Below are positions 1 through 5,829 of a stretch of DNA of 7,890 nt, one piece after another. This DNA is from Flavobacteriales bacterium UBA5692 (GTDB lineage Bacteria; Bacteroidota; Bacteroidia; Flavobacteriales_D; Sanyastnellaceae): contig DIHQ01000101.1 of the NCBI GenBank assembly GCA_002420235.1, forward strand, positions 1 through 7,890. Reading direction: 5' to 3'. The position numbers and the translations under genes were made by a program. The notes under the pieces were generated by a model that was not told where the DNA came from, did not search any database, and was given only the letters and a program-made list of their open reading frames with translations. Each line of letters begins with the position of its first letter. The first letter of the stretch is position 1.

Positions 1-9
1 CTCCATTGT
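1..9 (-). rRNA. 16S rRNA, extreme 5' end only (partial)
   Basis: Read leftward, the window ends in TACAATGGAG. Bacteroidota 16S genes typically begin ACAATGGAG followed directly by AGTTTGATCCTGGCTCAG, so the gene should continue beyond position 1. By alignment to the E. coli numbering, about nine nucleotides lie inside the window. The match is too short to stand alone. It is supported by what precedes it on the same strand: a strong promoter, a boxA-like element and a structured leader of about 290 nt without an open reading frame. The same bases contain an ATG (6..4) that could instead be a protein start, which I consider less likely. Confidence 0.6.
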
Positions 10-48
10 AAAAAGTTTAATCTGTTGAGAATCTCAGGGAATCTAACA

Positions 49-123
49 TCTCATCTATTGAAAAATGAGACACCACTCTCCGGGGGGAGAGTGGATTTGA
101 TGGAATCTTCCGAAGAAGAATCC
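49..123 (-). other. Cluster of three stem-loops just before 16S
   Basis: Three adjacent inverted repeats occupy 75 bp. The first pairs 102-110 with 115-123: eight pairs, one A-A mismatch and a four-base loop. The second pairs 73-81 with 86-94: nine perfect pairs around a four-base loop. The third pairs 49-54 with 65-70: six pairs and a ten-base loop. A smaller stem (26-29 with 33-36) follows toward 16S. None is followed directly by a T-run in the transcribed (minus) direction, so they look like leader or processing structure, not terminators. Confidence 0.5.
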
Positions 124-138
124 GGGCTGCTGCATCAA

Positions 139-148
139 GTCAAAGAAC
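139..148 (-). promoter_or_regulatory. boxA-like rRNA antitermination element
   Basis: GTTCTTTGAC at 148..139 on the minus strand resembles bacterial boxA (E. coli TGCTCTTTAACA), which binds NusB-S10 as RNA and protects rRNA transcription from Rho. It sits about 130 nt before the inferred 16S 5' end, downstream of a hairpin and a strong promoter, as expected for an rrn leader. Confidence 0.5.
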
Positions 149-162
149 GTTTCCAGGTTTTC

Positions 163-180
163 AGCACCAATTTTGGCACT
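163..180 (-). promoter_or_regulatory. boxB-like hairpin in rrn leader
   Basis: On the minus strand AGTGCCA (180..174) pairs with TGGTGCT (169..163) around an AAAT loop. The stem has seven pairs, two of them G-U. It lies 14 nt before the boxA-like element, the order (boxB then boxA) seen in rrn antitermination leaders. The identification depends on position and folding only. Confidence 0.35.
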
Positions 181-205
181 ATTCTATCCTGATTAAAGTA
201 GCTTC

Positions 206-213
206 CAAAGATA
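206..213 (-). promoter_or_regulatory. Second TATCTTTG box, possible rrn P2
   Basis: TATCTTTG occurs again on the minus strand at 213..206, exactly 100 bp downstream of the box at 313..306. Tandem P1/P2 promoters about 100 bp apart are common in rrn operons. However, no well-spaced -33 is visible: the nearest TTG (229..227 region) is only about 12-13 nt away, and at 22 nt there is only CTG. It may be a weak P2, a pause site or chance. Confidence 0.3.
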
Positions 214-305
214 CGTTAGACTTTTCAATCTAGCTCAGTTTCCTAACGAAAACTTTTGATCTATGTGCACCACTAAAACTAAAGAACTACCCTCGAAAGG
301 GGGCG

Positions 306-335
306 CAAAGATAGTTCGAATTATTCATCCCGCAA
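306..335 (-). promoter_or_regulatory. Strong Bacteroidota-type promoter, probable rrn P1
   Basis: On the minus strand, TTG at 335..333 is followed by a 19-nt spacer and TATCTTTG at 313..306. This fits the Bacteroidota primary sigma pattern (TTG or TTTG near -33, TAnnTTTG near -7) with ideal spacing. The -33 is preceded by an A-tract on the same strand (356..350), resembling an UP element. The start site should fall near 300. The -33 TTG lies inside a small inverted repeat, CGCAA at 331-335 and TTGCG at 340-344. Transcription runs leftward into the leader and 16S edge. Confidence 0.6.
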
Positions 336-490
336 TCTTTTGCGAATGTTTTTTTCAAATTAAATAAAACGGAAGACCAAGGCCTGCCAATTCCTTATCC
401 TTAATCGCGTTGTTATGCGGGACTTGCACTTAAAAACACATGAGAATAATGGATTGCTTTCTGTAATTTCTCTTTTAATTCGATAAAAAC
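314..490. other. Spacer between the SCO operon end and the rrn promoter
   Basis: This 177-bp, A+T-rich spacer has no supportable gene. It should contain the transcription end of the leftward operon whose last gene stops at 491. The best hint is GGAA/TTCC (391-394 with 371-374), followed leftward by GTTTTATTT; the inner part of that hairpin pairs poorly. A run of seven or more T on the plus strand at 349-355 is the A-tract upstream of the rrn -33. Confidence 0.4.
371..394 (-). terminator. Weak terminator candidate after the SCO gene
   Basis: On the minus strand GGAA (394..391) and TTCC (374..371) can pair, and a T-rich stretch follows (370..361). The four-pair stem and the large, poorly paired interior make this a weak intrinsic terminator. 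It is listed only because a leftward operon ends about 100 bp before it and a separate strong promoter follows. Confidence 0.2.
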
Positions 491-1162
491 CTAATTACTT
501 TCTTCAAGGAGAAATTGGGCGTCCGCAATGAGTTGTTTAATAGCCTCTTCGCTGGTGCCGTCATAGAAACCACGGAGACGTCCTTTGACATCAACGAGCA
601 CAACGTTCTCGGTATGAACGAAATCCTGGAAACCACCATCGCCACCATGCGCTTCATCATAACAGGCGAAATAACTCGTTCGCGCCAGCCGATAAATTTC
701 TTCTTTGGAGCCTGTAAGGAACCACCAATTGGGGTGGAATGCCTTCATTCGTTTTGCATACGTTGTTAGTACCTCGGGGGTATCGGCCACCGGCGTCACG
801 CTGTGGCTCAATATTCGCCAACCGGTTTTTCCGTCCATTGCCTCAGGTATAGCACGCAAATTGGACGTCATAATAGGGCAAATTGTCGCACAGCGGCTAA
901 AGAAAAAATCAGCAATAAGGACTTCGCCTTCAAGGCTCTCTAACGTAACGCTGTCGCCTAAGTGATTGACCAACTCAAAATCTAGGACCCGGTGATCTTC
1001 GCTAGACCACAAAGTCGGATCAACAAGTGCAGGGTTCAATTCATGAGGTTGGATGACGGGTAAACCTCTATCGGGGGTCAACTCACCAATGCCTATTACC
1101 ACCCCAGCCGCAAAAATCACTAGTAACCAAGTCAGAGGAGATCGCAAAACGTTATTCTTCAT
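491..1162 (-). CDS. SCO1/SenC/PrrC family copper/thiol protein, membrane-anchored
   Basis: The 223-residue product belongs to the SCO family, thioredoxin-fold proteins that bind copper and deliver it to, or reduce, the CuA site of cytochrome c oxidase. Residues 9-26 form one hydrophobic membrane anchor, so the domain faces the periplasm. The metal motif is complete: C91 and C95 in CATICP, plus H183 in the FVHTENVVLVD segment. Other family marks are SHSVTPVADTPEVL (119-132) and the WWFLTG strand (146-151). I chose the ATG at 1162 because it forms a 4-nt ATGA overlap with the amidohydrolase stop; an in-frame ATG nine codons upstream (1189) would add only MVLLGIRAS inside that gene. It is the last gene of the operon. 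No oxidase gene lies nearby, so its partner is unknown; a role as a general thiol reductase or stress protein is an alternative. Confidence 0.9.
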   Translation of the reverse strand: MKNNVLRSPLTWLLVIFAAGVVIGIGELTPDRGLPVIQPHELNPALVDPTLWSSEDHRVLDFELVNHLGDSVTLESLEGEVLIADFFFSRCATICPIMTSNLRAIPEAMDGKTGWRILSHSVTPVADTPEVLTTYAKRMKAFHPNWWFLTGSKEEIYRLARTSYFACYDEAHGGDGGFQDFVHTENVVLVDVKGRLRGFYDGTSEEAIKQLIADAQFLLEESN

Positions 1163-2835
1163 TGACGCTCTAATTCCAAGTAACACCAATCACCAGCGAT
1201 GCACGTGCCAAAAATACGTGTGGCAAGAACAGATTGAGCATCCACCAGCAGCCAATTTCGATCCATCCATGTGAGGTCTGCCCACTTGCCAACTTCAATC
1301 GTACCCAAATCGTTTTCTTGAAATTGGGCCAACGCTACCCATTGAGTCATCCCCCGCAAGGCTTGTTCTGGAGTCAAAGCATTTTCCGGCTGAAAGCCGT
1401 CCACCGGGAACCCATTGGCATCCTTCCGCGCCACGGCTGCAGCAAACGTCTTCCGAGTATCGATATCTTCTACCGGGAAATCCGTGCCTAGTGCTGTCAT
1501 ACCCAGTGCTTGGAGCAGTTCCTGATAAGCATATGCGCGGCGGATTCGGCTCCTTCCCAAGCGCTCTCCCGCCCAGTACATATCGCTCGTCGCATGCGTA
1601 GGCTGAACCGAAGGAATGACACTGTAGCCTCCGAATCTTACAACGTCCTCTTTCGAAACCACCTGCGCATGCTCAATGCGCCACCTCCTGTCATTGGGCC
1701 CTTCAAGCACTTCGGCATAGGCGTCCAAAACCAAAGCCGTCGCTGAATCTCCAATGCAATGTGTAGCAGCCTGTAGACCGTGCCCGTACAGCGTCTCGAT
1801 TTGGCGCTTAAATTCTGCTTGACGCTGGGTAGCCAGACCGAACCAACCTTTGCGGTCGCTATAAGGCTGACGGAGCAATGCACCGCGCGAGCCTAGTGCG
1901 CCATCCATGTAAAACTTGACGCCATTCACGACAAGCATATCTTCTATTCGCCGGCCCGAATCCACGAGCCAAGCAATGTTTTCGTCGCTGGCTGTGACAA
2001 GCGCATTCACACGTAACTTGAGCAAACCGGCTTCTTGTAACGCATCGATCCGCTCAATTTCAGCCGGCGACAACCCAGCATCGGTAATGGAAACAATGCC
2101 GTGAGCAAGCAAATTCGATTGCGCCTCCAACAAAGCCTCAAGCCTTCGCGGCTCGGGATGTGAAGGAATGATGGCACTGACTAATCCGCAAGCATTGTCA
2201 ATGAGGACACCCGTTGGCAGACCCTTACCGTCCAACACCACTTCTCCCCCTTCAACGACCGGGCATCCACCTTCCAGTAATCCTGCTCGGCGCAATGCCT
2301 CGGCATTGACCACCATTGCATGCCCGTCAATGCGTTCTAGCGCAACGGGCTGATCGGGAAAGGCGGCATCAAGTAATTTGCGATCTGGAAATGCTTGACT
2401 GTCCCAGTCATTTTGGTCCCATCCCCTGCCAACCGCCCATTCACTGGGCCACTCTGCTTGATGTTGAATGACACGTTCCACTGCATCTTCCCAGCTACTC
2501 GTGCTGAATAAATTGGCTTCCAGAAGTCCATCGGCGTAGCCAATCAAATGCGCATGCCCGTCCATAAGGCCCGGGGTCAATACCCCCCCACGCAGATCAA
2601 GTGATTGCTCGGCCGCATACTTATTAAGGATCGCACGTTCAGGGCCGACCGCTACAATCCGACCGCTATCCACCGCAACAGCCTGCGCAACTGTGTTCGC
2701 TCCGTCGAGGGTCAACACCACCCCATTGTGGACAATCAAATCCACACGTTCCGATTGAAAGGAACAGCCAATCCAAGTAAGCATTGCAGCTATTCCGGAG
2801 AGGACCAAACACAAATTCCGTTTTTTCATCCTCAT
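1159..2835 (-). CDS. YtcJ-like amidohydrolase, predicted lipoprotein
   Basis: The 558-residue protein is a metal-dependent amidohydrolase of the Amidohydro_3/YtcJ group (relatives include N-substituted formamide deformylase). It starts with basic residues, a hydrophobic stretch and a lipobox ending at C24 (WIGC), so it is probably an exported, lipid-anchored protein. Visible motifs in order: MDGHAHL with H94 and H96 (metal), RIDGHAMVVN with H172, VKFYMDGALGSRGALL with K307 and D311, ATHCIGD with H359, WRIEHAQ with H389, and GTDFPVE with D452. The C-terminal GTIEVGKWADLTWMD returns to the small beta domain. Length is normal for the family and no key residue is missing. The substrate cannot be read from sequence. 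Its start overlaps the dehydrogenase stop by 4 nt (ATGA) and its stop overlaps the SCO start, indicating translational coupling. An ATG two codons later (2829) is also possible. Confidence 0.88.
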   Translation of the reverse strand: MRMKKRNLCLVLSGIAAMLTWIGCSFQSERVDLIVHNGVVLTLDGANTVAQAVAVDSGRIVAVGPERAILNKYAAEQSLDLRGGVLTPGLMDGHAHLIGYADGLLEANLFSTSSWEDAVERVIQHQAEWPSEWAVGRGWDQNDWDSQAFPDRKLLDAAFPDQPVALERIDGHAMVVNAEALRRAGLLEGGCPVVEGGEVVLDGKGLPTGVLIDNACGLVSAIIPSHPEPRRLEALLEAQSNLLAHGIVSITDAGLSPAEIERIDALQEAGLLKLRVNALVTASDENIAWLVDSGRRIEDMLVVNGVKFYMDGALGSRGALLRQPYSDRKGWFGLATQRQAEFKRQIETLYGHGLQAATHCIGDSATALVLDAYAEVLEGPNDRRWRIEHAQVVSKEDVVRFGGYSVIPSVQPTHATSDMYWAGERLGRSRIRRAYAYQELLQALGMTALGTDFPVEDIDTRKTFAAAVARKDANGFPVDGFQPENALTPEQALRGMTQWVALAQFQENDLGTIEVGKWADLTWMDRNWLLVDAQSVLATRIFGTCIAGDWCYLELERQ

Positions 2836-3596
2836 GATTTGTGAAAATGGTAAGCGCTCGCTTGTGCAGCAGGCATTATTAATACATCCTGGATACTAAC
2901 GTGTTCGGGGCGTGTCGCAACGTACATCACTGCATCCGCAACATCTTCAGCGGAGAGCGGTGTGTACCCGCTGTACACCGCATTTGCCGCAGCCTCATCA
3001 CCCTTAAATCTCACCAAGCTGAATTCCGTATCGGCCGCACCCGGTGCTACCTGAGCCACCTGAATGCCACGCGGCAACAAATCCATACGCATCGCCTGCG
3101 TCAACCCATGCACGGCAAACTTGGATGCGTTGTACACGGCCCCACCCGGGTAGGCCTGGCGACCTGCCACGCTTCCAATATTGATAATGCGAGATCCCGG
3201 CGCCATGTGTGGTGTCCACTCACGGGTAACGTTCAACAAGCCTTTGAGATTGGTGTCAATCATCCGATCCCAATCGTCGTAAACGCCTTCATCGATGGGC
3301 TCTCGTCCAACGGCCAGCCCCGCGTTGTTCACCAACACTGTTGGTACGAAATCCGAGCTACACGCTCGAATCGCTTCAGCCGTTTCGTCTCGATTGCGCA
3401 CGTCGAAACAAAGAGCATATCGCACGGCATCCCCTAATTCGGATTGCAGCGCCTGTAGCCGATCTTCACGACGTCCGGTCAATGCCAGTTTATACCCTGC
3501 TGCGAGGGCCAAGCGTGCGACCGCCTCTCCAAAACCCGACGTGGCACCGGTAATGAACATTCGGCGCTCTCTATTTTGTGTTTCGTGATTTTTCAT
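2832..3596 (-). CDS. Short-chain dehydrogenase/reductase (SDR), NADP-type
   Basis: The 254-residue cytosolic protein is a classical SDR. It shows the nucleotide motif TGATSGFG (16-23), the second-strand arginines R42-R43 that usually favour NADP, D65 before V66, the NNAG motif (90-93), and the catalytic set N116, S142, Y155, K159 (YNASK). It resembles the YdfG group, which oxidises serine, allo-threonine and 3-hydroxy acids or reduces malonic semialdehyde. The substrate is not fixed by motifs alone. It is the first gene of the leftward operon and its stop overlaps the amidohydrolase start. The ATG at 3596 has AAGGA nine bases upstream (3610..3606). A later ATG (M13, 3560) would begin right at the first beta strand and is less likely. 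Confidence 0.9.
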   Translation of the reverse strand: MKNHETQNRERRMFITGATSGFGEAVARLALAAGYKLALTGRREDRLQALQSELGDAVRYALCFDVRNRDETAEAIRACSSDFVPTVLVNNAGLAVGREPIDEGVYDDWDRMIDTNLKGLLNVTREWTPHMAPGSRIINIGSVAGRQAYPGGAVYNASKFAVHGLTQAMRMDLLPRGIQVAQVAPGAADTEFSLVRFKGDEAAANAVYSGYTPLSAEDVADAVMYVATRPEHVSIQDVLIMPAAQASAYHFHKS

Positions 3597-3605
3597 TTCT
3601 CTTTG
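3575..3605 (+). promoter_or_regulatory. Candidate promoter for the T9SS-secreted protein gene
   Basis: On the plus strand TTTG at 3575-3578 is followed by 19 nt and TCTCTTTG at 3598-3605. This matches the Bacteroidota pattern with ideal spacing and one mismatch in TAnnTTTG. The start site would be near 3611, giving a leader of about 27 nt before the ATG at 3638. The -33 lies inside the 5' end of the divergent dehydrogenase gene. Confidence 0.4.
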
Positions 3606-3610
3606 TCCTT

Positions 3611-3618
3611 CAAAGGTA
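3611..3618 (-). promoter_or_regulatory. TACCTTTG -7-like box before the dehydrogenase operon
   Basis: TACCTTTG at 3618..3611 on the minus strand is a full match to TAnnTTTG, 14 nt before the dehydrogenase ATG. No convincing -33 is seen at 17-23 nt (GTTT at 22 nt is the nearest). If it drives transcription, the RNA would start near 3605 and exclude the AAGGA at 3610..3606, so this box and that ribosome site cannot both be used as read. Confidence 0.25.
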
Positions 3619-3637
3619 CATTCACAAAATCCTCCAC

Positions 3638-4549
3638 ATGAAACACACCTACGCTCTGGGCTTCGCGCTCACATTGGCCATCGGACTTCAAACCAACGTT
3701 ACTGGTCAAACCGTGACAAACACCATTGCTGAAATCCAAGGTGAGTTGTTCAGTTCTCCGCTCGTCGGCTTGTCCGTTACCACCACCGGGATCATCACAG
3801 CCAACAACGTTGCCTCAGCCACCTCAGGCGTCATCGGCTACTTCATCCAAGACGGCGAAGGTCCTTGGAATGGCATCTTTGTCTACGACAACACTCAAGC
3901 ACCAGAAATTGGAGACGAGGTGATCATTGAAGCCGAGGTTGCCGAGTTCTACGACGTCACTGAATTGACAAACATCAGCTACTTTGAAACCATAAGTTCA
4001 GGTAACGACCTGCCGGCTCCATCCATTGTAACCACCGGAGAATTGGCCTCAAGCGAAGCTTATGAAGGATGCCTCGTGCAAATTGTCAATGCCATGTGCA
4101 CCAACCCTGACGCCGACTATGGTGAAGCGATATTCGATGACGGGAGCGGTGAGGTGAAGACCAACGATTATATGTACTTGCCAGAAGACGGATGGATTCA
4201 AGACGAGTACTACTCCATAACAGGATGCATTCATTACACGTTCGAAGAATATAAAATTGAGCCGCGCTACTCGGAGGATGTTATTGCTGGTTTCATCAGT
4301 GGCATCGGCGAGTGGCTCCCTGCACAGGAACTCAGCCTATTTCCCAACCCGGCATCCGCCTCTGTTCAATTGGGTACCACTTGCGCAGGTACGGTGATCT
4401 TTATCGATGCGCTTGGACGCGAAGTCATTCAAGAAGCCATTCAAGAGGCCAATCCCACGTTAGACATTAGCGAGCTAGTACCCGGCGTTTACGTGGTCCA
4501 ATTCACTTCAGCCTCAGGCCGCTGGATATCCAAGCTGGTGAGCCGCTAG
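3638..4549 (+). CDS. T9SS-secreted protein: single OB-fold-like domain plus type-A sorting domain
   Basis: The 303-residue protein has a signal peptide (about 1-23, probable cut before Q24). A beta-rich domain follows (about 26-218), then a C-terminal T9SS type-A sorting domain (about 231-303: LSLFPNPAS, LDISELVPGVYVVQF, final WISKLVSR). T9SS moves such cargo across the outer membrane and removes the C-terminal domain. The middle domain (IQDGEGPWNGIFVYD at 70-84, GDEVIIEAEVAEFYDVTEL at 92-110, YEGCLVQI at 142-149, FDDGSGEVKTND at 166-177, GCIHYTFEEYKIEPR at 196-210) resembles the DUF5689/OB-fold modules found in front of secreted nucleases in this phylum. No nuclease catalytic domain is present, so it may bind a ligand or nucleic acid; this is inference. 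I chose the ATG at 3638 over 3578 because it begins the signal peptide and clears the divergent gene. Confidence 0.8.
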   Translation: MKHTYALGFALTLAIGLQTNVTGQTVTNTIAEIQGELFSSPLVGLSVTTTGIITANNVASATSGVIGYFIQDGEGPWNGIFVYDNTQAPEIGDEVIIEAEVAEFYDVTELTNISYFETISSGNDLPAPSIVTTGELASSEAYEGCLVQIVNAMCTNPDADYGEAIFDDGSGEVKTNDYMYLPEDGWIQDEYYSITGCIHYTFEEYKIEPRYSEDVIAGFISGIGEWLPAQELSLFPNPASASVQLGTTCAGTVIFIDALGREVIQEAIQEANPTLDISELVPGVYVVQFTSASGRWISKLVSR

Positions 4550-4565
4550 TGCTTCAGTAATCGCA

Positions 4566-4580
4566 TGGAGCAAGACTCCA
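4566..4580. terminator. Small hairpin between convergent genes
   Basis: TGGAG (4566-4570) pairs with CTCCA (4576-4580) around CAAGA, within the 47 bp between the convergent stops at 4549 and 4597. No T-run follows on either strand, so a terminator role is weakly supported. Confidence 0.2.
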
Positions 4581-4596
4581 AATTAGAGGTCACTTC

Positions 4597-5829
4597 TTAT
4601 GCCTCGTCTACTTTGGAAGTTTTCGAAACTGCTGGGTCAGGTGCATCTCCCGTGCCTTGGTATAGGTCCCACCCCATCCATCGGCACTCCATTGGTCCGT
4701 TGAAGCATTTGATGCGGCGCTTGGTTTTCAAGCCGACCCGCTTCAAGCCATCGACGTCGGACGACATTATCCATGCTGAATGGCCCGACCAATTAGCCTT
4801 CAAGGCATCGCCAATTTTAGCATAAAACGCCGGAGCATCCGCCAGAGGCAATCGCTCTCCATACGGCGGGTTCAATACCAGCAACCCCGTCTCGGAGCGA
4901 GGCTTCAATTTGAAAAAATCCGAACGGCCTAGTTCTGCACGGCCTACCAACTCCATATTTGCCAATGATTGGCGAGCTTGTGATATGGCTGCGAAGTCAC
5001 GGTCAGAAGTGAAAATCTTGGTCTCTGTTGGCTCACGTGCCTCCTTTAAAGCATCGCGTACGCTCCACCACTCGTCTTCATCAAATCCACGCCAATCCAT
5101 GAATGCAAATTTCCGGCGGTGCCATTGGATAGGGAACCCATCCGCCCACAACGCGGCCTCTAAGGTAAAGGTGCCTGAACCGCACATGGCATCGTAAAGT
5201 GTAATCCCAGGCTTCCATCCAGCATGTGCTAGCAAGCCGGCGGCGAGCACTTCATTAAGCGGTGCTTTGGCACTCGCCGGTCGATACCCACGGCGGCTCA
5301 GAGGCCTTCCCGCTGCGTCCAATGATATAGTAATTGTAGTGTGCGCAATGTGCAAATGAATCCGGATATCCGGATCCTCTTTGTTGATGCCAGGACGCAG
5401 CCCTGAAAACTCCCGGAAATGATCCACCACTGCATCTTTTAGCCGCAACATGGCGAACTGAGAGTGGGTAAACACTGAAGAGTGTACCGTAACGTCAATG
5501 GAAAAGGACGACTGAGGTGTCATGATAGCCCCCCAGTCCCAGCGCTTCGCTTCGTCGTATAAGGCATCTGGATTTTGAGCATCATAGGACAGGACCGGAC
5601 GCAAAACGGTCAAGGCAAAACGGCTGCTCAGACAAACCCGAAACAACGTCGCCATATCGGCATGAAATTCCACACCACGCTTTGCTTGTTTGACCCCAAC
5701 ACACCCCAAATCCACCAATTCCTTTTCGAGGAATTCTTCGAGGCTCGCAAGGGTTTTCGCAAAGTAAAGAGGCAGACCGTTGTACTGATTCGCTTGCTCC
5801 TCCTCTCCTTTAAGTTTGGTATCGTTCAT
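4597..5829 (-). CDS. rlmL: THUMP-domain class I RNA methyltransferase (RlmL/YpsC type)
   Basis: The 410-residue protein matches the family that makes N2-methylguanosine in 23S rRNA (position 2445 in E. coli numbering). The N-terminal part (about 20-170) has the ferredoxin-like and THUMP RNA-binding layout, followed by PLSRRGYR (176-183). The Rossmann methyltransferase then shows motif I with D213 in DAMCGSGTFTLEAA, an acidic loop at SDRD (275-278) and the target-base motif NPPYGER (320-326). It corresponds to the RlmL half only; E. coli RlmKL (about 700 residues) carries an extra RlmK domain that is absent here, as in B. subtilis YpsC. The start forms an ATGA overlap with the SUI1-like stop. 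AGGAGG directly abuts the ATG with no spacer, suggesting reinitiation. The acidic Ser/Lys-rich tail (395-410) is unlikely to be structured. Related Trm14-like tRNA enzymes are the main alternative. Confidence 0.87.
   Translation of the reverse strand: MNDTKLKGEEEQANQYNGLPLYFAKTLASLEEFLEKELVDLGCVGVKQAKRGVEFHADMATLFRVCLSSRFALTVLRPVLSYDAQNPDALYDEAKRWDWGAIMTPQSSFSIDVTVHSSVFTHSQFAMLRLKDAVVDHFREFSGLRPGINKEDPDIRIHLHIAHTTITISLDAAGRPLSRRGYRPASAKAPLNEVLAAGLLAHAGWKPGITLYDAMCGSGTFTLEAALWADGFPIQWHRRKFAFMDWRGFDEDEWWSVRDALKEAREPTETKIFTSDRDFAAISQARQSLANMELVGRAELGRSDFFKLKPRSETGLLVLNPPYGERLPLADAPAFYAKIGDALKANWSGHSAWIMSSDVDGLKRVGLKTKRRIKCFNGPMECRWMGWDLYQGTGDAPDPAVSKTSKVDEA

Larger units (their letters stand above)
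10..300 (-). other. rRNA operon leader (transcribed spacer upstream of 16S)
   Basis: This stretch has no supportable protein gene on either strand. Transcription from the promoter at 306-335 would enter at about 300 and reach the 16S edge at about 9, giving a leader of roughly 290 nt, a normal size for rrn leaders. Along the minus strand it holds a second TATCTTTG box, a boxB-like hairpin, a boxA-like GTTCTTTGAC, then several stem-loops before 16S. CGTTAG at 248..243 can also pair with CTAACG at 218..213, closing a 24-nt loop just before the second promoter box. The 16S processing stem cannot be confirmed because its partner lies in the 16S-23S spacer outside the window. Assignment as an rrn leader is inference from the combined signals. 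Confidence 0.55.

Noticed and set aside
1..6. ATG on the minus strand at 6..4 as the start of a protein gene running out of the window
   Set aside because: Possible, but the surrounding bases match the 16S 5' end and the upstream sequence has rrn-leader features; there is no ribosome site.
10..300. A riboswitch or known small RNA (TPP, tmRNA, RNase P, SRP) in the structured left region
   Set aside because: Short fragments recall pieces of these (CTGAGA, TCCGGGC), but the other conserved blocks are missing.
331..355. CGCAA/TTGCG hairpin followed by a T-run as a plus-strand terminator
   Set aside because: No rightward gene lies upstream of it; the same bases are better explained as the rrn -33 region and A-tract on the minus strand.
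1163..1189. Upstream ATG at 1189 as the start of the SCO gene
   Set aside because: It adds nine residues before the basic/hydrophobic anchor and loses the ATGA overlap that the neighbouring junction also shows.
2901..3437. Plus-strand open frame of 178 codons opposite the dehydrogenase
   Set aside because: It is antisense to a clear SDR gene, has no recognisable motifs and a composition typical of a shadow frame.
3578..3637. ATG at 3578 as the start of the T9SS-secreted protein
   Set aside because: It overlaps the divergent dehydrogenase and places 20 extra residues before a normal signal peptide that begins at 3638.
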